From the NCBI GenBank assembly GCA_029216955.1, contig JANAVB010016199.1, positions 13,083,989 through 13,147,988 of the forward strand: a DNA stretch of 64,000 nucleotides, read 5' to 3'. Within the stretch, counting starts at the first letter, position 1; every line of letters begins with the position of its first letter. The DNA comes from Iris pallida. Its lineage: Eukaryota > Streptophyta > Magnoliopsida > Asparagales > Iridaceae. The notes beneath the pieces are model-generated. The model was not told where the DNA came from. It ran no database searches and saw only the letters and a list, made by a program, of their open reading frames with translations. This document shows, one piece after another, positions 46,574-57,068 of this stretch. The translations under genes and the position numbers were made by a program.

Positions 46574-47374
46574 CTAAGCTCGACGAGCCCGTGTTGTCCT
46601 AGACTTCTTCCTTGTGGCACCTAAGAGTGCATAGTAGGAAGAGTCCAAGTTGTGCGTCACAGAGTCTGGCGCATCCTGCTGAGAGCCTATGGGGTCAGGA
46701 ACGCATGAGAGGCGGTCAAAAACTGACCCTGAGCCGTACAGGGTGGATGGCTTGTGGCTGAGTGTGGCAGCCGCATAAGTGTTCTCCATACGGCTGGGAA
46801 CAGTTTGCATGCGGCTAGAAGTTGTAGCCGTATGGGCCTCCTTCATGCGGCTGGCAGTTGTGGCCACATGAGCTTTCTTCATACGGCTAGCAGTTGTGGC
46901 CACATGAGCCTTCTCCATGCGGCGGGCAGTTGTGGCCGCATGAGCCTTCTCCATACGGCGGGCGCCCTTACGTGGCTGCTTCTTGGCCCACGTAGAGTCC
47001 CTCTTTGCCCCTGCAAGTCCAGCATCGTAGTATTTTCCTCTGCCGGACTTGGGGACAGCAGAGTCCTCTACGGTCTGAAGTGGGGCCGCATGAGAGCCTT
47101 CTCCGCCGTCTTGAGCAGCAGAGAGCATTTCTTCCAGAGCTTGGAAAGGAGCAAATGATTTGGGCCTCCAGTCCCTATGGGCCTTCTTCGTACGGGTTTG
47201 CTTCTGGACCGGGCCAGCGCTCCCGTCGGAGAGTATTTCTTCAAACGCCTGCTGGTCGAAGCGGACGACCAACATCTGTTGCGTGGAGCCGAGCTTGGCG
47301 GCGTCCGATTGTGTCACCAACTTCTCAGCCGTGGAGAGGTTAGTCCCCAGTAGAGTCGCCATCGTGTTTGCCAT
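46574..47374 (-). CDS. Element G ORF1, repeat-containing protein of unknown function
   Basis: A 266-codon uninterrupted frame upstream of gag. Its first ATG (47374-47372) lies within the last ten bases of the 5' LTR; a second in-frame ATG (47362-47360) overlaps the primer-binding site. I cannot tell which is used. Residues about 10-60 are globular (STAEKLVTQSDAAKLGSTQQ), then basic. Residues about 145-195 hold four 12-residue repeats of type RRMEKAHVATTA (36 bp), followed by decayed ones and a basic tail (RKKSRTTRARRA). The DNA of these repeats carries the same CGCATGAG word as the LTR minisatellite. Extra ORFs before gag are known in Ogre elements; homology to those is not claimed. Confidence 0.55.
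   Translation of the reverse strand: MANTMATLLGTNLSTAEKLVTQSDAAKLGSTQQMLVVRFDQQAFEEILSDGSAGPVQKQTRTKKAHRDWRPKSFAPFQALEEMLSAAQDGGEGSHAAPLQTVEDSAVPKSGRGKYYDAGLAGAKRDSTWAKKQPRKGARRMEKAHAATTARRMEKAHVATTASRMKKAHVATTASRMKEAHTATTSSRMQTVPSRMENTYAAATLSHKPSTLYGSGSVFDRLSCVPDPIGSQQDAPDSVTHNLDSSYYALLGATRKKSRTTRARRA
47343..47361 (-). other. Element G primer-binding site (TGGCGACTC type)
   Basis: Minus strand TGGCGACTCTACTGGGGAC, three bases after the 5' LTR end AAACA. TGGCGACTCxxCTGGGGA is, from memory, the PBS style of plant Tat/Ogre-lineage gypsy elements, agreeing with the gag type. The tRNA identity was not checked. Confidence 0.65.
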
Positions 47375-49764
47375 TGATTATAAAAGAATAGAACAATTTT
47401 ATGGGAGGACTGGACTTTTACTTCACAACTACAAACTCGCTTGTACAGAAGAGAGCCTAGGAACAAAACCTAGGAAAAGCAATCTAAAGTACAATTGTTT
47501 TATTTTTCTGGGGGGTGACGGTAGAGGCTCGGGAGAGTGCTATCAACTCTGCCTTACTCCTTGGAAGATCGGACGTCGCTTCGGCTCTGATGAAGAAATG
47601 CTCTTGCTAGATGCCCTTTGTTCTATGCTTTTTTTTGTCTCCACCGCTCTCTGTTCCCAGCTTTTGCAAGGGAATGGCACCTTGCTATTTATAGGACTTT
47701 GTGATAGTAGGGTATGCAGTAATTGCTCCTTGAAAAGTGGGCGGTTAGGGATTTGGTTAAGATTAGCCTTGATCTTGTTTGTTGGAAATTAATCTGGGCT
47801 GTTAATGTTGATAGTAACAAATCTGGGCAGTTAATGTTGATTGCACCAAATCTGCATGGTTTGTTGGAAATCGATCTGGGCAGTTAATGTTGATTGCAAC
47901 AAATCTGCATTGTTATGATTTGTTGATAGCATCAAATTCGAGGGATAAGTCTTGGTCAATCTTCTGCCACATGTCCCAACCGCCATTATGTTGAGAGCCG
48001 TACGAACGCGGGGGAATAAGTCTTGGTCGATCTTCTGCCACGTGTCTCCACTGCCATTGTGTTGCGAGTCGCATAGACGGGACGTCCTGGCAGAGCCGCA
48101 TGAGTGTGGCCCCGACTACCGAGCCGCATGAAGGTGGCAGCCGCATGAGAGTGACAGCCGCATAAGAGTGAACCCCAACTGAACCGCATAAGGGTGGCCC
48201 CCATAATCCGAGCCGTATGAGAGTGGCAGTCGCTTGGGAGGTGGCCTCCAACTGAACCGCATAAGGGTGGCGCCCACATTCCGAGCCGCATGGGGGGTGG
48301 CCTTCAATTGAACCGCATAAGTGTGTCCCCTATAATCCGAGCCGCATGAGGTTGGCCTCCAATTGAACTGCATAAGGGTGGCCCCCACAATCTGAGCCGT
48401 ATGAGAGTGGCAGCCGCATGGGAGTGGCCTCCAACTGAACCGCATAAGGGTGGGCCCCACAATTCGAGTCGCATGAGAGTGGCAGCCGCATGGGGGTGAA
48501 CCCCAACTGAATCGCATAAGGGTGGTCCCCCACAATCCGAGTCGCATGAGAGTGGCAGCCGCATGGGGGTGAACCCCAACTGAACCGCATAAGTGTAGCC
48601 CCCCACAAGCCGAGCCGCATGAGAGTGGCAGCCGCATGGGGGGTGGCCTCCAACTGAACCGCATAAGGGTGCCCCCCACAATCCGAGCCGTATGAGGGTG
48701 GCAGCCGCATGAGGGTGGTATCCGCATGAAGGTGGTGGCCGCATAAGGGTTGGCGGTCCGCATAGAAAGCTTCTTTAGATTTTGTGGACTGTGCTGACTG
48801 TCTCAGAGATTTTCTCATCTTTTGAGGAGCCTGACGCGTCTCCTCATTATGTCAGAGCCGTCGGAGCTGTCACTTTATGTCAGAGCATTAAATGGCCAGC
48901 TACAAGAAGTAATTATGGCCAGCTGTCATCGGTCTGTTTTGAGCCGCATAAGGCCACGTAGCTCATTCTCAGCCGCATAAAGCTTTCTGAGCCGCATGAA
49001 GCTCTGAGGGATTTTTGAGCCGTATGAGACCCCCCAAGTTCTGAGTCGCATGAAACTCCCCAGTTTTTGAGCCGCATGGAGTTTCATGTTTGATTTTGGG
49101 CCGTATAAGGCCCCCCTGCTGCTTTTGGGCCGCATGAAGCTTTCTGAGCCGTATGAAGCATTCTGGATTTTGGGCCGCATAAAATCCTCATGGGCCGCAT
49201 GGAGCTTTCTGGATTTTCAGCCGCATGAGACTCCATGTTGATTTCGAGCCGCATAGAGAATCCCCTTCTTTCCTTGCGCTTGTGAAGGATCACATCTCGC
49301 AAGTCAAGGACATCTCGATCAACCTTTGCACTCGCTTTGTGGGCCTGGGTATCCCGAGCACACGAGTGCGTAGCTATCCTGTTTGCTTCCTGATGCGGGA
49401 CTAGTAAAAGTACTTGCCATTGATCATTGTTGGGGGACTCTTGAGAATTATCCTGTCCGTTTGCTGTCGGGGACTGGACACGGGCGGTTCTGTACAACTT
49501 TCCATTAGAGGCCCGCTTAGCGGGACGCTCTGATGGTCAGAGGTTGGGACAGCTGACTGAGCTCGACGAGCCCGTGCTGTCCTAGACTTCTTCGACTTAG
49601 CACCCGAAGGTGCGTAGTAGGAAGAGTCCAAGTTGGAAGGAAGGAAGAGAAGTTGGTGTCCTTTTCAAAGGAGGAAAGGGGGCTCTATTTATAGAATAGA
49701 GTGAGCCTTTTCTTTTTCTCCTTTCCGATGTGGGACTAAAAGCAATATTTTCCATGCTTCTACA
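47365..49764 (-). repeat. Element G 5' LTR (2,400 bp)
   Basis: Minus strand TGTAGAAGCATGG (49764) to AATGGCAAACA (47365). It has fewer 72-bp units than the 3' LTR (about 48120-48720). Two minus-strand CTATAAATAG boxes occur, at 49694-49685 and 47694-47685; the second, about 320 bp from the LTR end and downstream of the tandem array, is the better promoter candidate. Confidence 0.92.
48120..48730. repeat. 72-bp minisatellite in G 5' LTR
   Basis: Same unit as 41405-42240 but with about seven or eight units, some shortened (near 48290-48370). The copy-number difference explains most of the length difference between the two LTRs. Confidence 0.9.
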
Positions 49765-49769
49765 CTTAA

Positions 49770-51066
49770 TAGAAGAAAGCTCACCAGACTCATTAGAAGA
49801 AACATTATTTCTAACATCAGCTAGTTGGTCGGTATGTCTTCCTATATCACCTTTGTACTCTTTAAGTACCTTCTTTGAGGTTTTATATTTACTACGCAGT
49901 TTTCTGTAGTCATTTAACAGGTCACTGAAAGCCTCTCCTAGTTGCTCAAATGTGAAATCATCATAAGGATCAAACAGAGGACTAGTGGTTACCTGATCGC
50001 AATCCATCAAGCATACATTTGCAGCGTCATCCGATTGTTCATCTTCTGAGTCGCTGGCTTCACTCTCATGCCATATGCTTGTATTCGCGTAATTCCTTGA
50101 TGTAGATCTCTTTAGGTAGCCTTTGTCATATTTGCTGCTTTTTCTGGTTGATGATGATGCTGTTGGACAATCTTTCCTCATATGTCCTTTCTTCTTACAT
50201 CCATAGCAAATAGGATCTTCCTCGTTGTTGTTGTTGTTGCTGTCTTTTGTTCTTCTGTTGAATCTCATGAACTTCTTGAATTTTCTTACCAGAAGAGCTT
50301 GATCTTCAGAGTCAGAGTCGCTGTCTTCAGAATCATCTTCGACAGTTCTTCTTTGTTGAGCTTTGAAAGCGATCGACTTCTCTGACTTCTCCTTTGGTGT
50401 AGCATCTTTTAATTCTTGAAGTTCCAACTCGTGAGTGAGTAGCTTACTCATGAGTGTTTCCAGAGACATTATTAAGAGGTCGTTTCCTTTAATGATTGCT
50501 GTAGCCTTTAGAATCTAGTTCTTCGTGAAAGCTTGTAGAAGTTTGCGAATCTTCTCATGGTTACTGTATTCCTTGCCTAATGAAGACAAAAGATTTATAA
50601 TATCCTGGAATCTCGTAAACATCTGAGTGACGGATTTATTTGGCTTTATCTTGAATGCCTCGTACTCTTGAGTAAGTCTGCTGATCTTTGACTCCTTGAC
50701 TTGCGTTGTTCCTCCATGGGTTACTTCAAGAAGTTTCCACACTTCATTCGATGTTATGCAAGTAGACACCCTATTAAACTCAGTTCTGTCTAAAGCACAA
50801 AACAAAGCGTTAATAGCACGTGCGTCAAGACTGACCTTTTTTTTGTCATCCTCAGTATATTTATCATGGGGTTTATCAACTAAAACTCCCTCAAGAGTAA
50901 TACGAGGAGGCTTTTTGTAGCCATCAATAACTATAGACCATAAGTCAAAATCAAAAGATTTTAAGAAGAAACTCATCCGTATTTTCTAATAAGTATAGTT
51001 TGTGCCGTCAAATGGTGGAGGTCTGTTTGTGGCTTGGCCTTCACTTGTGAATTTCATAGTTGCCAT
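49770..51066 (-). pseudogene. gag: Element E gag, N-terminal part
   Basis: The start ATG at 51066 reads MATMKFTSEGQATNRPPPFD; a Trp codon in the NYTYWK-type motif is now a stop near 50986. UBN2-type core: LWSIVIDGYKKPPRI, EVWKLLEVTHGGTTQVKESK, MTRFQDIINLLSSLGKEYS (first residue read as part of MFTRF). A stop near 50515 splits it. Second half: VEDDSEDSDSDSEDQALLVR acidic stretch, knuckle CYGCKKKGHMRKDC (about 50180), then an acidic linker. Insertion G cuts the frame at 49769; the rest is at 40681-40124. Confidence 0.87.
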
Positions 51067-51145
51067 GTGTTATACTGTGATCTATATAGCAATTAAGAAT
51101 AATTGAATATAACTGCAATTTTACCTTGTTTTACCTGTATAACCC

Positions 51146-51159
51146 GCTTTGATACCAAT
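51146..51159 (-). other. Element E primer-binding site (Met type)
   Basis: Minus strand after the 5' LTR end CCTACA: ATTGGTATCAAAGCGGG. TGGTATCAAAGC is a close variant of the initiator-Met PBS common in SIRE-type elements. Confidence 0.85.
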
Positions 51160-52206
51160 TGTAGGAACAAAATCGTAAAGCAGAATACTCTAGAGTGGGG
51201 GTGAATAGAGTAGGCAGCAGAATATTGCTAATTAAAAACTTGTTAGCAGTAAGATCACAGAATTAAATCAAAAATCACAAAACAATAACTGTAAAAGAAA
51301 TGAGATCAAAAGGCAAACGCAAACACAACGATGTATACTGGTTTTCCTCTTGTGAGGACTAGTCCAGTTGGAAGAACTCTAGCTTCCAGTTGAATCCACT
51401 ATTGGAAAATCCTGCAAGTTTTCATACGAAGTTTTTGCAACTTCTACAGATGCGAGCTTTGATACGAAGAACTCGACCAACTTCAATTTTGAAGAGTCTT
51501 TCTTCAATCAAGCCTCTGATTACAATTTCTCTGAAATCTTCTAGACCGTACCGTACCAGCAAATTGACTAGAGAATTGTAACTGGCTTGAGATTTGAAAA
51601 TAAAAGCTTTTTAGAACTCTTTGGAATAGAAATGTAAGCTTAGAAGAGAAAAGATGAAAGTAAATTGAGTGATTAAAATGACCAGAATTCTTCTCTATTT
51701 ATAGTTTTTCCAAAGGCAGAACTCTGGCAGAATTCGGACAGAACTCTATGAGAAAAATCCGCAACTGAAGGGAGACCAAGTTTACAAATGTTCGAAAATC
51801 AAACGGTCACTAACCGAACTCTGGCCGAACTCGGGTCGAGTTCTATCAGGGTTGGTCAGGGTTTTTTAAAAAATGATTTTTGGGCTATTTGAAATCCTTC
51901 AGAAGCTTTTGTAAATAAGGGATATTTTTTTCAAAACATTGGTCATTTTTTGAAAACGATTTTGGATAGCCTATTTGCTAGTACGACTCGGTATACAACG
52001 TATTTCTAGACTCAATAAAAGTAAAAAATATATTACATAAAAAAATACAGTCTCGAGTGGTAAACACAGCTTCGATCTTGAACTGAGTAGATATCCGATC
52101 TTGATCAGTGTCCAAGTGTCCAAAATATCCTTGTAAACATCCGTATATCGAGACAGAGTTTGATCAATTATTAAAATTAGGTTTAACCATGACCAATGGG
52201 CTAACA
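51160..52206 (-). repeat. Element E 5' LTR (1,047 bp)
   Basis: Minus strand TGTTAGCCCATTGGTC (52206) to GTTCCTACA (51160). It matches 32555-33607; TATA-like ACTATAAAT at about 51705-51697. Flanked outside by the AGATG duplication. Confidence 0.93.
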
Positions 52207-52276
52207 AGATGTGTAGCAGCATGGCTTTAAGTATAAGTGGGAGATTTGTAACAATATACTGAAAATCAATGCTTTG

Positions 52277-52292
52277 AGTATAAGTGGGAGAT
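52277..52292 (+). other. Element D polypurine tract
   Basis: GAGTATAAGTGGGAGAT adjoins the 3' LTR start (52293). A near copy, AAGTATAAGTGGGAGATTTG, lies 48 bp upstream (52229-52248), so the tract region is duplicated. Confidence 0.82.
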
Positions 52293-53561
52293 TTTTAGGG
52301 TTATATACTAAAAGCATCACTTTTGTAGTAACCTTATTTTCTTAAATTTTGAATGAGAATCATATAGGAAAATGTTTGCATATTGTATTTGTTGCAACTG
52401 TTAATGCAAATGTCTGATATTCTATATTGTAGATAATATGGTATGTGGTGTCACACAAAAGATCATATTATCAGTTCCCTATGGAATATATAAATAGTTC
52501 ACAACCTTGATGGACTTGGACAATCTATTGGAAAGGTTGTAGTGTAATCTAGTATTAGTCTATCTTGACTATAGGTTTACACTAGTACACTTTGTGTGTA
52601 TTGAACATGACCACTTGAGGTTGTTCTCTTTGTACTGACTACATAAGAGAACAAACATCTCTGTTATTATGGATGCTTGTGCTCTTAATCCGAATATAAT
52701 AACAGACATGTATATGTAGTGAGCATTATTTTGACTCATGAAAGAGTGAGATTCATTATGGGTCAACAACCTCTATGAATTGGGTAATAATATTGTATGC
52801 ATGATGGGTTGTTAATTATAAATGGAATCCATGTCCCGATATATCGGGTTGATGATGAACCTTAAGGAGCTCATAAGGATTGTTATGTAAACACTGCAGA
52901 TGGATTATATCCGACATAATAAATAAAGTTGAGCGGTATTACTTAAGGATAAAAGATGTCGAATCAATATAGTTGTCAGTAACTTAATTTGATTGACGGA
53001 CATTCGATATCTTAACATGGGGAGCCAAATAAGCATATAATAAAAGATGCCCACAAACATAATTTGGGATTAGGGAGGTAGTGTAATAATAGATTATTAG
53101 TGGACCGAGCTATTGTTAATGGACCTGGATTGCGTGTTCGGGCTGAACACAAGATATCCAGATCCTTTAGGAGGTCTAACCCTAATTTCTCCTCATGGTC
53201 CCTGCCATAGCCTATATATATCCTCTATTCTCTGGCCGCCAAATTATTGATCAGAAATCTAAAGCTTTCTCTAAATTCGTGATTCACGTAAGGAGAGAAA
53301 GAGAGCCCTGCCAAGGAGAAGAAAAGGTTGGAAGATCATCGCCCACACGACTTCCAACTCGAGGAAGGAATACGTGCAGAAGATCTTTAGGTCATCCGCA
53401 CGAGATTGCCAGGAACTACTTGTCTTCTTTCCGTCGCAAGTATAAGTCCTGAACCCTAGTTTCCGCCTATGAAGGGTTAGAACACGTATTAAATCTGTTT
53501 AACTTTCTATTGATCAATACGCACACCAAAGTAAGGGTCCTGGGAATCCCCAGTTCCATCA
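52293..53561 (+). repeat. Element D 3' LTR (1,269 bp)
   Basis: It starts TTTTAGGG (TG changed to TT) and ends CCAGTTCCATCA, then GTATC (53562-53566), the target duplication matching 26217-26221. Element A resumes directly after. Confidence 0.93.
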
Positions 53562-53749
53562 GTATCCTGGATAGTGTATGCCAGTGAGTTGAGTATGCCC
53601 ATGGCCTGAAACCATAGTATACTGTAGTATTATAACTGGTAACACATTATAAATAGTTCTTCTGTTATTATCAGTTTTCATTATTATGTTTAATGATAAT
53701 CTATTTTACAACGTTTAATAATTTCTTGTTTTCAACCTATATTTCCAGT

Positions 53750-54865
53750 ATGGCATCCATGACTAGAGCCCATCGTCTGAGAGTAGCTGCAGATCCGGGC
53801 ATGACTGGTGGCGTACTTCTACCTCCTACTACTTCGGAGGTATTGACCCTTTCCGCTGACCAGGAGGGAGTTGTATCCCTTATTGTCGTGGAGGTGGTTG
53901 CAGCCTTACCAGAGAGTCTTCCTCCACCTCCACCACCGACTGACGCAGCACAGATGTTCGTATTGTTCCAGCAGATAATGGAGGTACAGAGAGCTCAGGC
54001 TGAGGCACAACAGCGACAGGCTGATGTGTTGTGCCACAACATCGATAGTGCCCACCAGTTGGCACTTGCTGCAATAGAGAAGGTGGCTACCACTACGCCT
54101 CAGGAAACTCCGTTTCGACAGCAGCCCCAAAGGCAGAGAGATCGGATTTTTTTTGCAACTATTACAAGAAACCTCACCATTCTTGGGATGTCTGCATAAA
54201 GAGATTGAAGGTGTGCCTATTTTATGGGTCAGCTGTGCACCCGATGAGGGATTGTCCTACTGTACCCCCATTTGGTGAGGCACAAGGCCAGGGAGGGTCG
54301 CACTTCTGGGCGTCGTACGGCTACCTTCGGGGATATTCTGTTGGATGCCCAGATTACAGAGGAGGATTTGGGCCTCGGGTCCAAGAGAGGCAGTGACGCC
54401 ATGGGTGGTGCTGGAAGTAGTGCAGGACTGGCGAAGCGCCCCCAGTTTCTATATCAACATTTTCAGTCGCCACAACAACAGTTCCAGGCCCCAGCTATGG
54501 CCTAGGTTTAGCAGTTTCATGCAACGATACGAGCCCCAGTACAACAAGATCAGCAGCAGCCTCAGAGGCAGTTTTAGCCAGCTTCCACCTATACCTACTG
54601 TCGGAGGTCAGGCCATACTTGGGAGGTGTACAAAAAGAGGCTAGGAGCGTGCTTGCACTGTGGATCAATGGAGCATCTGGTTAATGATTGTCTTTTAACC
54701 CTTCATTGTCCTGGCCAGTGTCCATATCAAGGGCAAGGAGATGGAGTTACCGGGCAGGGCTTTTACGTTAACGGTCGAGGAGGTCGATGCTACAGGTGTT
54801 GCGTTAGCAGGTCTGTCTTTTTGTTCTTTTTCCGTCCTTTTTTCATATTAGTGTGTGTTCAGTAG
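53750..54865 (+). pseudogene. gag: Element A gag remnant with duplicated zinc-knuckle region
   Basis: ATG at 53750 (MASMTRAHRLRVAADPGMTG). The helical stretch MFVLFQQIMEVQRAQAEAQQ parallels element B's gag N-terminus (AMLQQFMEAQNSQAAQF). The capsid core present in B is missing. After a frame change in an eight-T run (about 54147), two decayed knuckles follow: CNYYKKPHHSWDVC and CLFYGSAVHPMRDC, with IKRLKV between them, like B's HKRLRL. A second knuckle pair lies at about 54605-54700 (YCRRSGHTWEVY, then CLHCGSMEHLVNDC). The region in between is Gln-rich and frame-shifted. No protease or pol follows before the polypurine block at 55025. Confidence 0.78.
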
Positions 54866-55023
54866 TACCTCTTATATTGCGATTTGTGCTGAGCTAGATA
54901 GTGTAGTATCCCTGTTGAGACTATGAAATCATGAGCAGTAGGACCATGATCTTGTGTGTTGCTATATAGAAACTTGACCTTGACTGTCGGGGGTTTGACC
55001 TAGAGAAGCGTACAACCAACTTA

Positions 55024-55059
55024 AATTTCGAGGACGAAATTATTTTAAGGGGGTAGATT
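55024..55059 (+). other. Element A polypurine tract and TTTCGAGGACGAAAT block
   Basis: AATTTCGAGGACGAAATT, then ATTTTAAGGGGGTAGAT, directly before the 3' LTR. It is nearly identical to element B's block at 10136-10175 (minus strand). Confidence 0.87.
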
Positions 55060-55990
55060 TGTCACCACCAGTTTTCAAAATAAGGGTAAATTTGTCATTT
55101 TATAAATTGCTATATATTGTGAATGTTTATTTAGGAAAATTGTATTTTTGGGGATTATTTAGTCGAGTTAGAGACTCGTCTAGTTTTGGCTTGTGTTAGT
55201 GGCCCAGTTAGCTTAGACACTAGTCGAAGCCCAAGGATTAGCAAGGCATGGCCCACAAATCAACTTATTAGGCTAGTAAAATTAGACTAATCACTCATGA
55301 CCAATTAATTCATTTAGAGGTTAGTTTTATGTCCAAATTGACCCCAAATCCTTGCATGCATTTAATGAACCAAAGGGGCAACAATTAGGGGCTAATTAGG
55401 CATTTCATTAACACCCTAAACTAGCATGTATGGCCGGCCACATAAGGGATCCCTTTTCATTTTCATTCCATCATTCTAGCCTCAATTTCCCCCAAATTTA
55501 AGGTTCTTCCCAAGTTGAGAGCTCCCACCATTGATTTCTCTCCCAAACTCACTCTTTCCTCCACCATTCCTCTCAATCCCTTAAGAAGAAGGTGTCTAAA
55601 AGGAGTGTGGAGCTAGAAGCAAGGAGGGAGAGTCCATTTGCAAAGAATTTTCATGTCGGGTTCGTGTCCATTGGATTGTTCAATGGGAAACAACTCCCAA
55701 TAGGTATATCTCTCTCTAAACTCACCATTTCAATTCATATTTTGGTTTTGAACCCATAGGAACCCACCTACATGTAGGGACAACCCATATGAATGGTTTG
55801 GAGGCTCTATTGAGTCCTCATTTGAAAGTTTGTATAGGTTTTGTGCTACCTTTGGAAGAAATCCGAGGGTGACACACCAAGTATTTGTAGAAATGTCCAA
55901 TAGGTTACTTTGAACTGTAATTTTAGTTTTGATTATGAATGAGGATAGGTTATCCATTGTTTAGGTGTCCCAATTAATTTCCATATGAAT

Positions 55991-56031
<41 letters not shown>

Positions 56032-56618
56032 GTAAAAAAAAATATACATATATATTGTGTGTGTGTGCGTGTGAGGGGGGAGCATGGCAATCATTTGGCC
56101 ATTCACTTGGCCTTTGGATTTGTGGTTTGGTTAGTTGTAGTGTGTGTGTGTGTGTGTGAAGAGAGAGGGATATTGAGAATGGATGTGTGATAGTGTTAGT
56201 GTGTGAGAATGAGACTTGTATGTGAGAGTGAGGTGTGTGTGAGAGTGTGTGTGTGCAGTGAGTGAGAAGGGGGGCGTGTGCTGCCCATTTGAGCAACAAC
56301 AGCGACGAAATTTGCAATAGCAGCAGCAGCTAGCAGTAGCACTAGCAATCGTTGCAGCAGTAGCTAGCAGCAGCAGCAAGTACAACAACATCATGCAGCA
56401 GCCACAGTAGCTGCAGTGAAGGCTAGTTTTAGCCTTCCCTTGTGTGTGTGTGTGGGTTAGTTAGATATGTTAGTATCCTAGGATAGTTTCAAGTTAGTAT
56501 CTTGGTTTTCCTTTGTGTGTGTATTAGTGAGTTAGAAATGGATTGATATGTTAGCATCTTGAGGGTATCAAGAAGGTTAGGACACGTATCCTAGAGTATA
56601 GGATATTATCCCTATATA

Positions 56619-56684
<66 letters not shown>

Positions 56685-56986
56685 GAAAACCCTCTCCATT
56701 TATTAAAAAGGCTCAAAAGCCAAAGCCAGTCCAAGTATACAAGACCCAAAAAACCTGTAAAAGTATACCACCAACAGGGACGGAGAGGGGAGGGAGGGAC
56801 TTCCCTAGCAAGAGCTAAAGGAGGATAGAGGACCAAAAGCTACTCGGGGTGTGGGAGCAACTGGTGCTCCATTTACGGCACTGACGGAAGATTTCCCGGG
56901 TGATCTGATCGGCAGAGTATTGGTGCCCTTCGTATCTCGTCTTGTTCCGATTTTTCCAAAGCACCCACGTGGCTGCCGCTGCGATA

Positions 56987-57068
<82 letters not shown>

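Larger units (their letters stand above)
40687..49764 (-). mobile_element. Element G: gag-only LTR element (TR-GAG-like, Tat-type gag), minus strand
   Basis: 9,078 bp flanked by CTTAA (40682-40686, 49765-49769), inserted into E's gag. LTRs 47365-49764 (5') and 40687-43241 (3'). The interior (43242-47364) holds a PBS-like site, an ORF with 12-residue repeats, a 399-codon Gag and about 1.6 kb of non-coding repeats. No protease, RT, RNase H or integrase is present, so it depends on another element. It matches the known TR-GAG category in structure; the LTR repeats and the extra ORF are not something I recognise. Confidence 0.88.
32555..52206 (-). mobile_element. Element E: SIRE/Maximus-type Ty1/copia retrotransposon (minus strand), interrupted by F and G
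   Basis: LTRs 51160-52206 (5') and 32555-33607 (3'), flanked by AGATG (32550-32554, 52207-52211). The minus strand shows a Met-type PBS, gag with two knuckles, copia-order pol, an extra ORF after pol, and the polypurine junction ATCAAAATAGGGGAGATTGT seen in SIRE/Maximus elements. Removing F and G leaves about 9.6 kb, normal for this lineage. Long frames remain open, so it is younger than D, its host. Confidence 0.93.
26222..53561 (+). mobile_element. Element D: Ty1/copia retrotransposon (TNT1-94-like), interrupted by E
   Basis: LTRs 26222-27491 and 52293-53561, flanked by GTATC (26217-26221, 53562-53566). An initiator-Met-type PBS follows the 5' LTR. Domain order is gag, protease, integrase, RT, RNase H: the copia order. 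A purine tract AGTGGGAGAT precedes the 3' LTR. Removing E (32555-52206 plus one TSD) leaves about 7.7 kb, ordinary for a copia element. Many in-frame stops show it is old. Confidence 0.93.
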
